Positions 7,292 through 15,220 of a stretch of 64,000 nucleotides of DNA are shown here, in pieces. The translations under genes and the position numbers were made by a program. The notes under the pieces were generated by a model that was given only the letters and a program-made list of their open reading frames with translations, searched no databases and had not been told where the DNA came from. The DNA comes from Nonomuraea corallina. Lineage in GTDB: Bacteria > Actinomycetota > Actinomycetes > Streptosporangiales > Streptosporangiaceae. The first letter of the stretch is position 1, and each line of letters begins with the position of its first letter. The stretch is from positions 43,711 through 107,710 of the forward strand of contig NZ_JAPNNL010000002.1 of the NCBI RefSeq assembly GCF_027620315.1. Direction: 5' to 3'.

Positions 7292-7951
7292 ATGTCGGGT
7301 GCGGTGATCATCGGTGCGGGGCCGGGGATCGGGCAGGCGGTGGCCCGCAGGTTCGCCGGGGAAGGGCTGCCGGTCGCGCTGATCGCCCGGAGCGACCGGA
7401 CGCTGCGTGCCGCGGCCGAGGCGGTCGCTCCCAGCGGAGTCCCGGTCGTCACGCTGAAGGCGGACAGCACGGACCAGGCCGGCCTCAACGCCGCCCTCGA
7501 CGGGGCCGTCCGCGAGCACGGCGTGCCGGACGTCCTCGTGTACAACGCCGCGATGATCCAGGCGGACGCGCCGGGCGAACTGTCGGTACGCGGCCACATG
7601 GAGGCCTGGGCGGTGAACGTGGTCGGCGCGCTCAACGCCGCGGCCCACGTCGCACCCGCCATGGCGGCGCGCGGCCATGGAACCATTCTCATCACCGGCG
7701 GCATGCCCGAGCCCAAGCCGCAGTACGTGAGTCTCTCCTTGGGCAAGGCCGGGGTCCGCACCCTGGTGACGCTGCTCGACCAGGAGTACGGCCCGGCCGG
7801 GGTGCACGTGGCGAGCGTCACCGTGGCCGGTCCGGTGGCGCCCGGCACCGACTTCGACCCGGACGACATCGCCGAGCACTACTGGCGCCTGCACACCGAA
7901 CCCCGGCACCGGTGGACGCGGGAAGCCCTGCACGCGGGTGCCGTGCGATGA
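7292..7951 (+). CDS. SDR family protein lacking the canonical YxxxK tyrosine
   Basis: 219 residues from ATG 7292, with GGTGAGGAG upstream at good spacing; an in-frame GTG at 7277 lies inside that ribosome binding site. The nucleotide-binding loop is GAGPGIG (8-14) and the NAG-like motif is YNAA. The active-site region reads PQYVSLSLGKAG: Lys152 is conserved, but the residue four before it is Leu148 rather than Tyr, and the only Tyr is at 145, seven before Lys. The usual catalytic Ser position falls in ITGGMPE. It may bind NAD(P) without classical dehydrogenase chemistry. Behind a MerR-type promoter. Confidence 0.85.
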   Translation: MSGAVIIGAGPGIGQAVARRFAGEGLPVALIARSDRTLRAAAEAVAPSGVPVVTLKADSTDQAGLNAALDGAVREHGVPDVLVYNAAMIQADAPGELSVRGHMEAWAVNVVGALNAAAHVAPAMAARGHGTILITGGMPEPKPQYVSLSLGKAGVRTLVTLLDQEYGPAGVHVASVTVAGPVAPGTDFDPDDIAEHYWRLHTEPRHRWTREALHAGAVR

Positions 7952-7976
7952 CCGGAACGTCCGAACCCGTCCGGGG

Positions 7977-8984
7977 TCAGGTGGGTTCGTCCCAGACGAT
8001 CAGGTTCCCCGCGAACCCTTCCCGGGACACCTCCGTCACGGAGAAGTAGGCGGACCTGCCCTCGGTCGTCTTGATGCAGTAGCGCCCTCCGTGCTCCAGA
8101 GTGATCCTGCGGACCCCTTCGGCCCGAGCCGGCTCCCGGCAGTCCTCGAACCGGGGCGTGCCGTCTCTCAGCCAGGGAGCGATGAGGGCGCCTCTGTTCA
8201 TCTGCACAACCGGGTGAGACCATCGGGCGATGTCGTTCTGAGGGCTCCAGCCCGCACGCTCCGGTGGATCACGGTCCAGGTCCTTGGGTTCCCGGCCGAC
8301 CCTGAGGCCGCCCCGGAAGTGCACCGGCGGGCTGGGCCTGACCTCAGGAGATGAGTCCACGACCATGCTGTCCCTGACGGGGGCTTTCGGGCTCTGAAGC
8401 GTGAAGTCGAGGAGATCTCTGCCGAATGCCATCACTCCCAGGACCACCGTCGTGAGGAAGGCGTAGAGGCTGATCTTCGCCGCGTCCTTGTGCCAGGGAG
8501 TTCGCGCGGATTCCTTCTCGCCGGGTTCATGGTGGACGTTCCGCGGGGTACGGGCTCCGGCCTCGGGCGTAAAAGCCTGGGCAGGCGATCTGTCCGTCAG
8601 GCTTCTCCGCGAAGTGCCGTGATCGTTCTTCTCCGCGCTCCTTGCCTTGGGAAGGAAGACTTCCTTGCGAAGGAGGAACGCGTGCACCGTCCCGCCGGCC
8701 CACATGCCCACGAAGTAAAGCGACATCGCCATGGTGTCACGTGGTTGGTCCTCCGGAGGAGGGTTTGCCCCGGGTGCGAGGATCATGACGAACACGAAGT
8801 ACAGAAAATAGCCGCTCGTCGCGAGCCAGAGTTTCTGCCGCTCCAGCCGGGCGGCGGCAGATCCGATGACGAAGATGGTTCCCAGGCCGAAAGTCAATAA
8901 GGGAATAAGGGCCCAGCCGATACTCAGCGACTGCCGGAGAGGTGACAGCTTGATCGAGGAACGCTGCGGGGACACGTGAGGCAT
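7977..8984 (-). CDS. Hypothetical multi-domain membrane protein
   Basis: 335 residues; I do not recognise the family. Three N-terminal hydrophobic segments (about 20-40, 52-70, 85-105) are followed by a basic, Pro/Ser-rich cytoplasmic-looking linker (110-165), another transmembrane helix (ISLYAFLTTVVLGVMAFG), and a C-terminal 120-residue domain with two Cys residues (FEDCREP and GRYCIKT) likely outside the membrane. The DNA is noticeably less GC-rich than its neighbours, which may point to acquisition. Convergent with the SDR gene. Confidence 0.7.
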   Translation of the reverse strand: MPHVSPQRSSIKLSPLRQSLSIGWALIPLLTFGLGTIFVIGSAAARLERQKLWLATSGYFLYFVFVMILAPGANPPPEDQPRDTMAMSLYFVGMWAGGTVHAFLLRKEVFLPKARSAEKNDHGTSRRSLTDRSPAQAFTPEAGARTPRNVHHEPGEKESARTPWHKDAAKISLYAFLTTVVLGVMAFGRDLLDFTLQSPKAPVRDSMVVDSSPEVRPSPPVHFRGGLRVGREPKDLDRDPPERAGWSPQNDIARWSHPVVQMNRGALIAPWLRDGTPRFEDCREPARAEGVRRITLEHGGRYCIKTTEGRSAYFSVTEVSREGFAGNLIVWDEPT

Positions 8985-9093
8985 GATACGGAGAAATCAG
9001 GGATGCGAGTGGCCATCCGCCTCTGCGTCGCTCGCATATTTCTCGAATCGGGGTAATCGTTCGTCGACAGGTTGGTCTAAATGCGAGGGTACG

Positions 9094-9113
9094 CCCGTAT
9101 TTGTACGGGTTTT
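9094..9113 (+). terminator. Hairpin with T-run in intergenic region
   Basis: CCCGTA-TTTG-TACGGG followed by TTTT. It looks like a small intrinsic terminator or attenuator upstream of the VOC gene. The surrounding stretch 8985-9245 is AT-richer than the rest of the window and holds no gene I can support. Confidence 0.4.
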
Positions 9114-9245
9114 CGGTGACTCATTTCTCGTCGCCGGTTCGATCGGCAATATGTACGTGATCTTGAATGGGCACATCCTTGGCATATGCGCTGCGCCTGG
9201 ACCGAGCGCTTCGGGCGGCGACTCGGGCGGAAAGGAGATCCGACA

Positions 9246-9587
9246 GTGGCAGTGGGCATCTTCGCGGGCATCCCGGTCCGCGACTGCAAGAGCGCCGTGG
9301 AGTGGTACACCAGGCTCCTCGGCGCGGGACCGTCGTTCCGGCCCCACGAGGCCGAGGCGGTGTGGCGGCTGGCAGAGGACCGGTACGTGTACGTCGTCGA
9401 GGACGCCGCCCGCGCCGGAGGCGGCGTGTGCCTCATCTGGGTGGACGATCCGGAGGCCGAGGTGGACCGGATCGCGGTGCGCGGGCTGCGACCGGTGGAC
9501 AGGGAGCAGCACGGCGACGTCGGCAAATGGGTCTTCCGTGACCCCGACGGCAATGAGACGGGCATAGGGGGCGAGCTCGCGCCCTGA
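9246..9587 (+). CDS. VOC / glyoxalase-bleomycin resistance family protein
   Basis: 113 residues from GTG 9246, with AAAGGAG 8 nt upstream; the longer frame from 9186 covers this ribosome binding site. The pattern FAGIPVRDCKSAVEWYTRLLG at the N-terminus and KWVFRDPDGNETGIG at the C-terminus is typical of a single VOC domain, which forms a metal or ligand site as a dimer. Function cannot be narrowed beyond small-molecule binding or lyase/dioxygenase chemistry. Confidence 0.88.
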   Translation: MAVGIFAGIPVRDCKSAVEWYTRLLGAGPSFRPHEAEAVWRLAEDRYVYVVEDAARAGGGVCLIWVDDPEAEVDRIAVRGLRPVDREQHGDVGKWVFRDPDGNETGIGGELAP

Positions 9588-9662
9588 ACTCATCCGCGAC
9601 CGGGCCGGGAAGGCCCATGTTGAACACGTCGCCGTGCGGCCGGGACCGGATGAGGTGCGTTC

Positions 9663-10601
9663 TCAGGAGTCGCGGCGCGGGGTCGCGGGGCGGGTGTCCT
9701 GGCGTACGGCGCGGTCGATCGCCCAGGCGTCCGCCACCGGGCCCACGTGCCCGAGCTTGTCCGGGTTGATGACCGTGCGGATCGTCTGGATCTGCCCGTC
9801 GAGCACGTCGAGCGCGAGGGCGTGGAGCACCTTGCCGTCCGGGTCGCGGAAGATCGCGCCCGGCTGGCCGTTGATGTCATGGGGTTCGCCCGTCACGCCG
9901 ATCCGGGCCATCCGGGGGAAGGCGGCGGCGAGCAGCCGGGCCACCCTCGCGGCGCCGGTGACGGATCCGGCCAGCCGTGGGGCCCTCCCGCCGCTGTCGC
10001 CGACCAGGGACACGTCCGCGGCGAGCAGGTTCCGCAGGGCGGCGACGTCGCCCTCGCGCAGGGCGTCGAGGAAGCGTGACGCCAGCTCCTCCCGCTCCGC
10101 GCGGTCCGCCTGGAAGCGGGGCCGGCCGGCGGCCATGTGCCGCCGCGCCCGCACCACGAGCTGGCGGCAGGCCGCCTCCGAGCGGCCCACGGCCGCCGCG
10201 ACCTCGGAGAAGCCGAAGTCGAACACCTCCCGCAGCACGAAGACCGCCCGTTCGAGCGGGGACAGCCGCTCCAGCAGCAGCAGGGCCGCCATCGACACCG
10301 AGTCGGCCAGCTCCGCCGACCGCTCCGGGTCCTCGTACGGGTCGTTGAGCAGCGGTTCGGGGAGCCACGTGCCGGTGTACTCCTCCCGCCGGACCCGGGC
10401 CGAACGCAGCACGTCGATCGAGATCCGGGTCACCGCCGCCGACAGGAAGGCCCTGGCCGACCTGGGCTCGGCCGGCGTGGACGCGTACCGTACCCAGGTC
10501 TCCTGGACCGCGTCCTCGGCCTCGCTCACGCTGCCCAGGATCCGGTAGGCGATCGAGAACAACAGCGGGCGCAGCCGCTGGAACTCCTCGGCTCTGTTCA
10601 T
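9663..10601 (-). CDS. sigJ: ECF41-family RNA polymerase sigma factor (SigJ type)
   Basis: 312 residues: sigma2 (about 10-75), sigma4 (105-160) and a C-terminal SnoaL-like domain (170-300). It carries all three signatures of group ECF41: WLPEP at 79-83 in the sigma2-sigma4 linker, DGGR-like DSGGR at 202-206, and NPDKL at 279-283. In this group the C-terminal domain replaces an anti-sigma factor and sets activity. It lies 15 nt after doxX, probably in one transcript from the promoter at 11038-11064, so the factor should activate itself. Confidence 0.93.
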   Translation of the reverse strand: MNRAEEFQRLRPLLFSIAYRILGSVSEAEDAVQETWVRYASTPAEPRSARAFLSAAVTRISIDVLRSARVRREEYTGTWLPEPLLNDPYEDPERSAELADSVSMAALLLLERLSPLERAVFVLREVFDFGFSEVAAAVGRSEAACRQLVVRARRHMAAGRPRFQADRAEREELASRFLDALREGDVAALRNLLAADVSLVGDSGGRAPRLAGSVTGAARVARLLAAAFPRMARIGVTGEPHDINGQPGAIFRDPDGKVLHALALDVLDGQIQTIRTVINPDKLGHVGPVADAWAIDRAVRQDTRPATPRRDS

Positions 10602-10616
10602 GCCGTGACCTCCCGG

Positions 10617-11000
10617 TCAGCCGGTGAAGGACTCCGGACCGAGGCGGCCCCACGCGATGAACGCGGCGATGCCGAGATAGACCACGTTCAGCATCGACAG
10701 CGCGTACTCGCCCCGCCGGCCATGAGTGATCATCGCACCGATCATCAGCAGCACCCAGCAGACCGCGGTCACCGGCACCAGCACCGGCGCGATGCCGAGC
10801 ACGGCCGGCAGGATCAGGCCGACCGCGGCGAGGAGCTCCAGCACGCCGAGGGTCTTGACGAAGCCGGCACTGGCGTCTCCCGTCCATCCCCCGCCGGGGG
10901 CCGCGGCCAGCTTCTCCCTGGGCACGAACGTCTTGGTGATGCCGCCGGCCAACGCCACCGCCGCCAGGAGTCCGGCGGCTATCCACAACGCGAGGTCCAT
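10617..11000 (-). CDS. DoxX family membrane protein
   Basis: 127 residues with four predicted membrane helices, in the pattern of DoxX/SURF4-like proteins: GGITKTF after helix 1, then GVLELLAAVGLILP in the second. DoxX, carboxymuconolactone decarboxylase and oxidoreductase genes are the known partners of ECF41 sigma genes. Here it is first gene of the doxX-sigJ unit. Its biochemical role is unclear; some DoxX proteins work in respiratory redox or thiol stress complexes. Confidence 0.88.
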   Translation of the reverse strand: MDLALWIAAGLLAAVALAGGITKTFVPREKLAAAPGGGWTGDASAGFVKTLGVLELLAAVGLILPAVLGIAPVLVPVTAVCWVLLMIGAMITHGRRGEYALSMLNVVYLGIAAFIAWGRLGPESFTG

Positions 11001-11037
11001 GTCTTGCGCTCCTTCGAGGATGTGCCTTCACTCTCTA

Positions 11038-11064
11038 GACGAGAGGGCTGCCTCGTCGGTGACA
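11038..11064 (-). promoter_or_regulatory. ECF41-type promoter of doxX-sigJ
   Basis: On the minus strand TGTCACC, 16 nt, then CGTC. The published ECF41 consensus is TGTCACA at -35 and CGTC at -10; one -35 base differs. It lies 38 nt upstream of the doxX start, leaving a short leader. Confidence 0.75.
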
Positions 11065-11172
11065 TGGGGAGGCTTGCGGGCGGACTCGGTCATGGCCGGG
11101 ACGTTACCCCCGTCTCCGGCGTGGGAGAGTGTTCGTGACACCGGTGTGATCTGGGGCTGCCAGCCTTCTAGC

Positions 11173-11640
11173 ATGATCCGCACAGCGCTGACGGTCGTGT
11201 GCCTGTCCATCGGGGTCGCCGGTTGCACGGCGGGTCCGGAGCCGGTGGCGTCGTCCGGGTCGGCCCAGGCCGCTACGCCGACGCCGCTGCGGCAGAGCTC
11301 CGTCCCCGGCGGGGAACAGTTCCATGCCACCGAACTCAGGCCCGGCGACTGCGTCGAGCCCCTGCCTGAGACGTTCGTGACGACCGTCATCCCCTGCGAC
11401 GTGCCGCACTCGGCGGAGTACGCCACCACGTACGTCCTCCCCGACGGGCCCTATCCGGACGCGGACATGCGGCGGCTGACGGAGAACGGCTGCCTCCCCA
11501 GGATGCGCGTCAAGAAGCCGGAACAGGTCGGCCTGTGGGCACTGGCGCCGCTGCGGGAGGGCTGGCCCCGTCACCGGACCGTGTACTGCTTCGCTGTGCC
11601 CCTGGACGGGCAGCGGACGACAGGACGGATGGTCAAGTAG
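11173..11640 (+). CDS. Septum-formation family lipoprotein
   Basis: 155 residues. A signal peptide ends in the lipobox GVAGC (Cys18), so it is lipidated and exported. The mature part has the septum-formation domain pattern LRPGDCVEP...TTVIPCDVPHSAEYATTYVLPDGPYPDADM with paired cysteines. Proteins of this family are surface proteins of poorly known role in filamentous actinobacteria. Start ATG 11173 gives a proper n-region (MIRTALTVVCLS). Stands alone between the ECF41 operon and the sigma-gene remnant. Confidence 0.85.
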   Translation: MIRTALTVVCLSIGVAGCTAGPEPVASSGSAQAATPTPLRQSSVPGGEQFHATELRPGDCVEPLPETFVTTVIPCDVPHSAEYATTYVLPDGPYPDADMRRLTENGCLPRMRVKKPEQVGLWALAPLREGWPRHRTVYCFAVPLDGQRTTGRMVK

Positions 11641-11648
11641 CTCATCTC

Positions 11649-11782
11649 GCTCGGCCGGCGTGGACGCGTACCGTACCCAGGCCTCCTGGACCTCGGCCTC
11701 GCTCACGCTGCCCAGCATCCGGTAGGCGATCGAGAACAACAGCGGGCGCAGCCGGCCGCTGGAACTCCTCGGCTCTGTTCAT
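11649..11782 (-). pseudogene. Truncated duplicate of the ECF41 sigma gene 5' end
   Basis: This 134-bp stretch is nearly identical to 10466-10601, the first 45 codons of the sigJ gene. It has its own start codon and an AGGGGG ribosome binding site. A 6-bp deletion removes codons for Asp-Ala in SEAEDAVQE, and a 4-bp insertion (CCGG) shifts the frame. Similarity stops after the codons for YASTPAE. It is the stub of a second sigma gene that probably once followed the 11832-12275 gene in an operon. Confidence 0.85.
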
Positions 11783-11831
11783 GACGCACCCCCTGTCGAG
11801 GGACGGTTGGCGGTCAGGCAGGCGGGTTCGG

Positions 11832-12275
11832 TCACGGGCATGGACGATAGCCGGAGCCGGCCGGGCGGATCTCGGTGAACAGGCGGAGCGTGACCGGCCG
11901 CGGCCAGGACACCCCGGGCAGGCCCAGGTTCGACGACCGGAACACCGTCTCCAGCACGATCTTCACGTACGGGCGCGCGCCGGGGATCGCGGCGCACACG
12001 ACCGTGACCGGCGAGCGCACCTCCCGGTCTCCGAGCCGCAGCCACGCGTGACCGTCGCGGTCCAGGTCCGCCGACTCCCAGAGCAGCTCCGCGGGCAGCG
12101 GGAGGCGCAGCGCGAAGCCCGCCAGGGTCGTGTCGGGCCGCAGGTAGAAGGAGCCGCCGACGCGGGGCGCGTACCGGAGCCGGACGCCTCCGCGCCCGCT
12201 CGTCGTCAGCCTCGCCTGGGTCGCCTCCAGGACGATCCGCCAGGAGCCGGGCCCGAGGTGTGAGGACGTGGCCAT
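11832..12275 (-). CDS. Hypothetical protein, ECF41-controlled
   Basis: 147 residues, no signal peptide or membrane helix. The protein looks all-beta: alternating hydrophobic strands such as ARLTTSGRGGVRLRY, SFYLRPDTTLAGFALRLPL and REVRSPVTVVCAAI, ending in PVTLRLFTEIRPA. This vaguely recalls YceI-like lipocalin barrels, but I see no clear family motif and do not assign one. It has a perfect ECF41-type promoter about 42 nt upstream and is divergent from the cytochrome b gene. The sigma-gene stub lies directly downstream. Confidence 0.7.
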   Translation of the reverse strand: MATSSHLGPGSWRIVLEATQARLTTSGRGGVRLRYAPRVGGSFYLRPDTTLAGFALRLPLPAELLWESADLDRDGHAWLRLGDREVRSPVTVVCAAIPGARPYVKIVLETVFRSSNLGLPGVSWPRPVTLRLFTEIRPAGSGYRPCP

Positions 12276-12316
12276 GGATCACCTCGCGTGCTCGTACGTA
12301 CGGGGTCTCTCTCTAG

Positions 12317-12343
12317 GACGCCTGCGCTCCCGTACCTGTGACA
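12317..12343 (-). promoter_or_regulatory. ECF41-type promoter (minus strand)
   Basis: On the minus strand TGTCACA, exactly 16 nt, then CGTC: a perfect match to the ECF41 consensus. It drives the 11832-12275 gene with a leader of about 35 nt. Confidence 0.85.
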
Positions 12344-12354
12344 TTCCCGCCTGA

Positions 12355-12381
12355 TGTCACAATCTCCCGCTTCTGCCCGTC
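12355..12381 (+). promoter_or_regulatory. ECF41-type promoter (plus strand) of cytochrome b gene
   Basis: TGTCACA (12355-12361), 16 nt, CGTC (12378-12381). It is back-to-back with the minus-strand copy; the two -35 elements are 11 bp apart. The transcript start should fall near 12388, which rules out the TTG 12382 start and supports ATG 12415. Confidence 0.85.
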
Positions 12382-12414
12382 TTGATGATGACGCGGACAT
12401 ACAGGGAGAGAAGC

Positions 12415-13956
12415 ATGCGAACCGGCGCCATCGCCCGGACATCCTCGTGGTTCGACGAACGCCTGGGAGCGGCTCGGTTCGTGAACCGCAACCTGCGCAA
12501 GATCTTCCCCGATCACTGGTCGTTCCTGCTGGGTGAGATCGCGCTGTACTCGTTCGTCATCCTCCTGCTCACCGGCACGTTCCTGACGTTCTGGTTCCAG
12601 CCGTCGATGGAGCACGTGATCTATGACGGCTCGTACGCGCCCTTGCGGGGCGTGCGGATGTCGCAGGCGTACGCCTCCACGCTGGAGATCAGCTTCGAGG
12701 TGCGCGGCGGGCTGCTCATCAGGCAGATCCATCACTGGTCGGCCCTGATGTTCATCGCGGGCATGATGGCCCACATGCTGCGGGTGTTCTTCACCGGCGC
12801 CTATCGCAAGCCGCGCGAGCTCACCTGGGTCATCGGGGTCACCATGTTCGCGCTGGCGCTGCTGGCGGGACTGACGGGGTACTCGCTGCCGGACGACCTG
12901 CTGTCGGGCGCCGGTCTGCGGGTGACCGAGGGCGTGCTCATGTCGGTGCCGGTGGTCGGCACGTACCTGACGTTCCTGCTGTTCGGCGGGGAGTATCCGG
13001 GGGAGGACGTCGTCTCCCGGTTCTACGCGCTGCACATCCTGTTGATCCCCGGGGTGCTGCTGGCGCTGATATCCGTGCATCTGGTGCTCATGTGGGTGCA
13101 GAAGCACACGCAGATGCCCGGAAAGGGCCGTACCCGCACGAACGTGGTGGGCGCTCCGCTGTATCCGGCGTTCATGGCGAAGACCGCCGCGTTCTTCCTG
13201 TTCATCCTGGCGGTGGTGGCCGGTCTGGGCACCTTCGCGCAGATCAACCCCGTGTGGCTGTACGGCCCCTACAATCCGGCGGACATCTCGGCCGGTTCGC
13301 AGCCCGACTTCTACCTGGGGTTCCTGGAAGGGGCGCTGCGGCTGATGCCCGCCTGGGAGGTCAACCTCCTCGGCGGCGCGCACGCGGGCACGGTGCCGTT
13401 GAGCGTGGTCGTCCCCGCGCTGGTGCCGCTGGGCCTGGTCCTGACCGGGATGCTGCTCTACCCGTTCGCCGAACGGTGGATCACCGGGGACAACCGTGAG
13501 CACCACGTCCTGGAGCGTCCCCGCAACCACCCGCACCGCACCTCGATCGGCATGACCGCCGTCGTCTTCTACGGCGTGCTGTGGCTGCTGGGCGCCAACG
13601 ACGAGCTCGCGGCCGCCTTCCACGTCAGCCTGAACGCCATCACCCTCGCCGGACGCGTCCTGGTGATCGCCGGGCCGGTGCTCGCCTACGCCGTCACCTA
13701 CCGGATCTGCCTCGGGCTGCAGCGCGCCGACGCGCGGCTCGTCGGGCACGGGGTGCCCAGCGGAGTGATCGTCCGCATGCCGGGCGGCGCGTTCACCGAG
13801 CGGCACACGCCGCTGTCGGAGGACGCCGAGGCGCACCTGCGCGGCAAGGAGCCCGTCCCGGTGCTCACCACGGGAGCGATCCGCGCCCGGCTGTCCGCCG
13901 CGTACGGGGGCGAGAAGGTGCCCCTGGACGAGGACGGCCGATCGCTGCCGCGCTGA
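12415..13956 (+). CDS. Orphan cytochrome b subunit (QcrB-like) of bc complex type
   Basis: 513 residues with about 9-10 membrane helices. Haem-b ligands are visible as His106/107 and His120 in helix II and His207 and His222 in helix IV. The quinol-site motif reads PDFY (QPDFYLGF), and GYSLPDD follows helix III, as in actinobacterial QcrB. No qcrA, qcrC or cytochrome oxidase gene is near, so this is a paralogue outside the usual qcrCAB operon. Start ATG 12415 has AGGGAG upstream. Control by an ECF41 promoter suggests a stress-induced replacement subunit or a separate quinol-handling role. Confidence 0.88.
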   Translation: MRTGAIARTSSWFDERLGAARFVNRNLRKIFPDHWSFLLGEIALYSFVILLLTGTFLTFWFQPSMEHVIYDGSYAPLRGVRMSQAYASTLEISFEVRGGLLIRQIHHWSALMFIAGMMAHMLRVFFTGAYRKPRELTWVIGVTMFALALLAGLTGYSLPDDLLSGAGLRVTEGVLMSVPVVGTYLTFLLFGGEYPGEDVVSRFYALHILLIPGVLLALISVHLVLMWVQKHTQMPGKGRTRTNVVGAPLYPAFMAKTAAFFLFILAVVAGLGTFAQINPVWLYGPYNPADISAGSQPDFYLGFLEGALRLMPAWEVNLLGGAHAGTVPLSVVVPALVPLGLVLTGMLLYPFAERWITGDNREHHVLERPRNHPHRTSIGMTAVVFYGVLWLLGANDELAAAFHVSLNAITLAGRVLVIAGPVLAYAVTYRICLGLQRADARLVGHGVPSGVIVRMPGGAFTERHTPLSEDAEAHLRGKEPVPVLTTGAIRARLSAAYGGEKVPLDEDGRSLPR

Positions 13957-14052
13957 CGCCGGCCGGGGGAATGTGGCGGCGGTGTCGAGGTATGCGGCGG
14001 ATAGCGTGCAACCCGTCGAAAAGGCGGGGAATCGCGCCTAACGTCGCGGAGC

Positions 14053-15210
14053 ATGCAAACAGTGGACGTGCTCGTCGTGGGCGCGGGCCTGGCCGGCCTG
14101 CACACCGCCCGGCTGCTCGCGTTGCGGGGCCTCGACGTGATCGTGGTCGACCGCCGCAGGTCGCTGACGACCGGCATCCGCACGACGGGGATCTTCGTAC
14201 GGCGCACCCTCGACGACTTCGACCTGCCGGACGAGCTGCTCGGGCCCGGCATCCGCGACGTGCTGCTGTACCCGCCGTCGCGGCGGTCCCCGATCCGGCT
14301 CACCAGCGACCGGGACGAGTACCGGGTGGCCGACATGGCGGCCGTCTACGGGCACGCGCGCGAAGCCGCGGAGTCGGCCGGGGCGCGGGTTCTCCTGGGC
14401 GTACGGTACGCCGGCGTGTCGGCGGGGCCGGTGCGGCACGCCGGCGTGTCGGCGAGCCTGGTGCGGTTCGCGGGCGCTGAGCCGGTGGCGGCCAGGTTCG
14501 TCGTCGGCGCGGACGGCGCGCGCTCCCGGGTGGCCCGCGATCTCGGCCTCGACGTCAACCGGCGGTTCCTGGTCGGGGCGGAGCTCGTCCACCCGATCGC
14601 GCCGGGGGCGGACGCCCCGGCGTTCCACTGCGTGCTGGATCCCCGGATCGCCCCGGGGTACCTGGGGTGGGTCGTCGACGACGGCCGGCACGCGCACGTC
14701 GGCGTCGCCGGCCATCCGGGGGCGATGCTCCCCGGCGTGCGCCGGACGCTGGACGCCTTCGCCGCGGACGCGCCCGGCCGCCCCGCTCCGGCCGGTCCGG
14801 TCGAGCGCAGGGGCGGGCCGATCCCGGTCGGCGGCGTGCTGCGGCGGCTCGCGTGTCCCGCCGGGCTGCTCGTCGGGGACGCGGCTGGCGCGGTCTCCCC
14901 GCTGACGGCCGGCGGGCTGGACCCGTGCCTGCGCCTGTCCGAACTGGCCGCGGCGGTGACCGCCGACTACCTGCGTACGGGCGACGAGAGCGTGCTCGGC
15001 CGGTACGACGGGGGCGCGCTGCGGAGCCGGTTCCGGGGACGGCTGCTGCTGCGCCGCGCGTTCGCCGGCATCCGCTCACCGGTGTTGGCCGAGGCGGCGG
15101 TGGCGGCGCTGCGCGGACGCGCCGGTCGTGCCGCGGCGGCACGCATCCTGTTCGGCGACGGCTCCTTCCCCGACGTGCCCCGACTGGCGGACTCGACCCG
15201 GAGCGCGTGA
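14053..15210 (+). CDS. FAD-dependent oxidoreductase, geranylgeranyl-reductase-like
   Basis: 385 residues. N-terminal FAD dinucleotide fold VLVVGAGLAGLHTARLLA (5-22), a central VVGADGARSRVAR motif and a C-terminal GLLVGDAAGAVSPLTAGGL motif place it in the GR2/geranylgeranyl-reductase and aromatic hydroxylase superfamily. Start ATG 14053 has GCGGA just upstream. A 30-bp tandem duplication in the middle adds ten residues (see repeat entry). No membrane helix. Substrate unknown; lipid-chain reduction or tailoring oxidation are both possible. Confidence 0.82.
   Translation: MQTVDVLVVGAGLAGLHTARLLALRGLDVIVVDRRRSLTTGIRTTGIFVRRTLDDFDLPDELLGPGIRDVLLYPPSRRSPIRLTSDRDEYRVADMAAVYGHAREAAESAGARVLLGVRYAGVSAGPVRHAGVSASLVRFAGAEPVAARFVVGADGARSRVARDLGLDVNRRFLVGAELVHPIAPGADAPAFHCVLDPRIAPGYLGWVVDDGRHAHVGVAGHPGAMLPGVRRTLDAFAADAPGRPAPAGPVERRGGPIPVGGVLRRLACPAGLLVGDAAGAVSPLTAGGLDPCLRLSELAAAVTADYLRTGDESVLGRYDGGALRSRFRGRLLLRRAFAGIRSPVLAEAAVAALRGRAGRAAAARILFGDGSFPDVPRLADSTRSA
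14401..14460 (+). repeat. 30-bp in-frame tandem duplication inside FAD oxidoreductase gene
   Basis: Two adjacent 30-bp units (14401-14430, 14431-14460) encode VRYAGVSAGP and VRHAGVSASL; a third partial unit begins VRFAG. It preserves the frame and probably lengthens a surface loop. Confidence 0.8.
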
Positions 15211-15220
15211 CGGGCAGGAG

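Noticed and set aside
11131..11160. Fourth ECF41 promoter (TGTCACG on minus strand)
   Set aside because: No CGTC at 16 nt from the -35-like element.
12382..12414. Upstream TTG start for the cytochrome b gene
   Set aside because: It immediately follows the CGTC -10 element and would precede the expected transcript start; ATG 12415 has a ribosome binding site.
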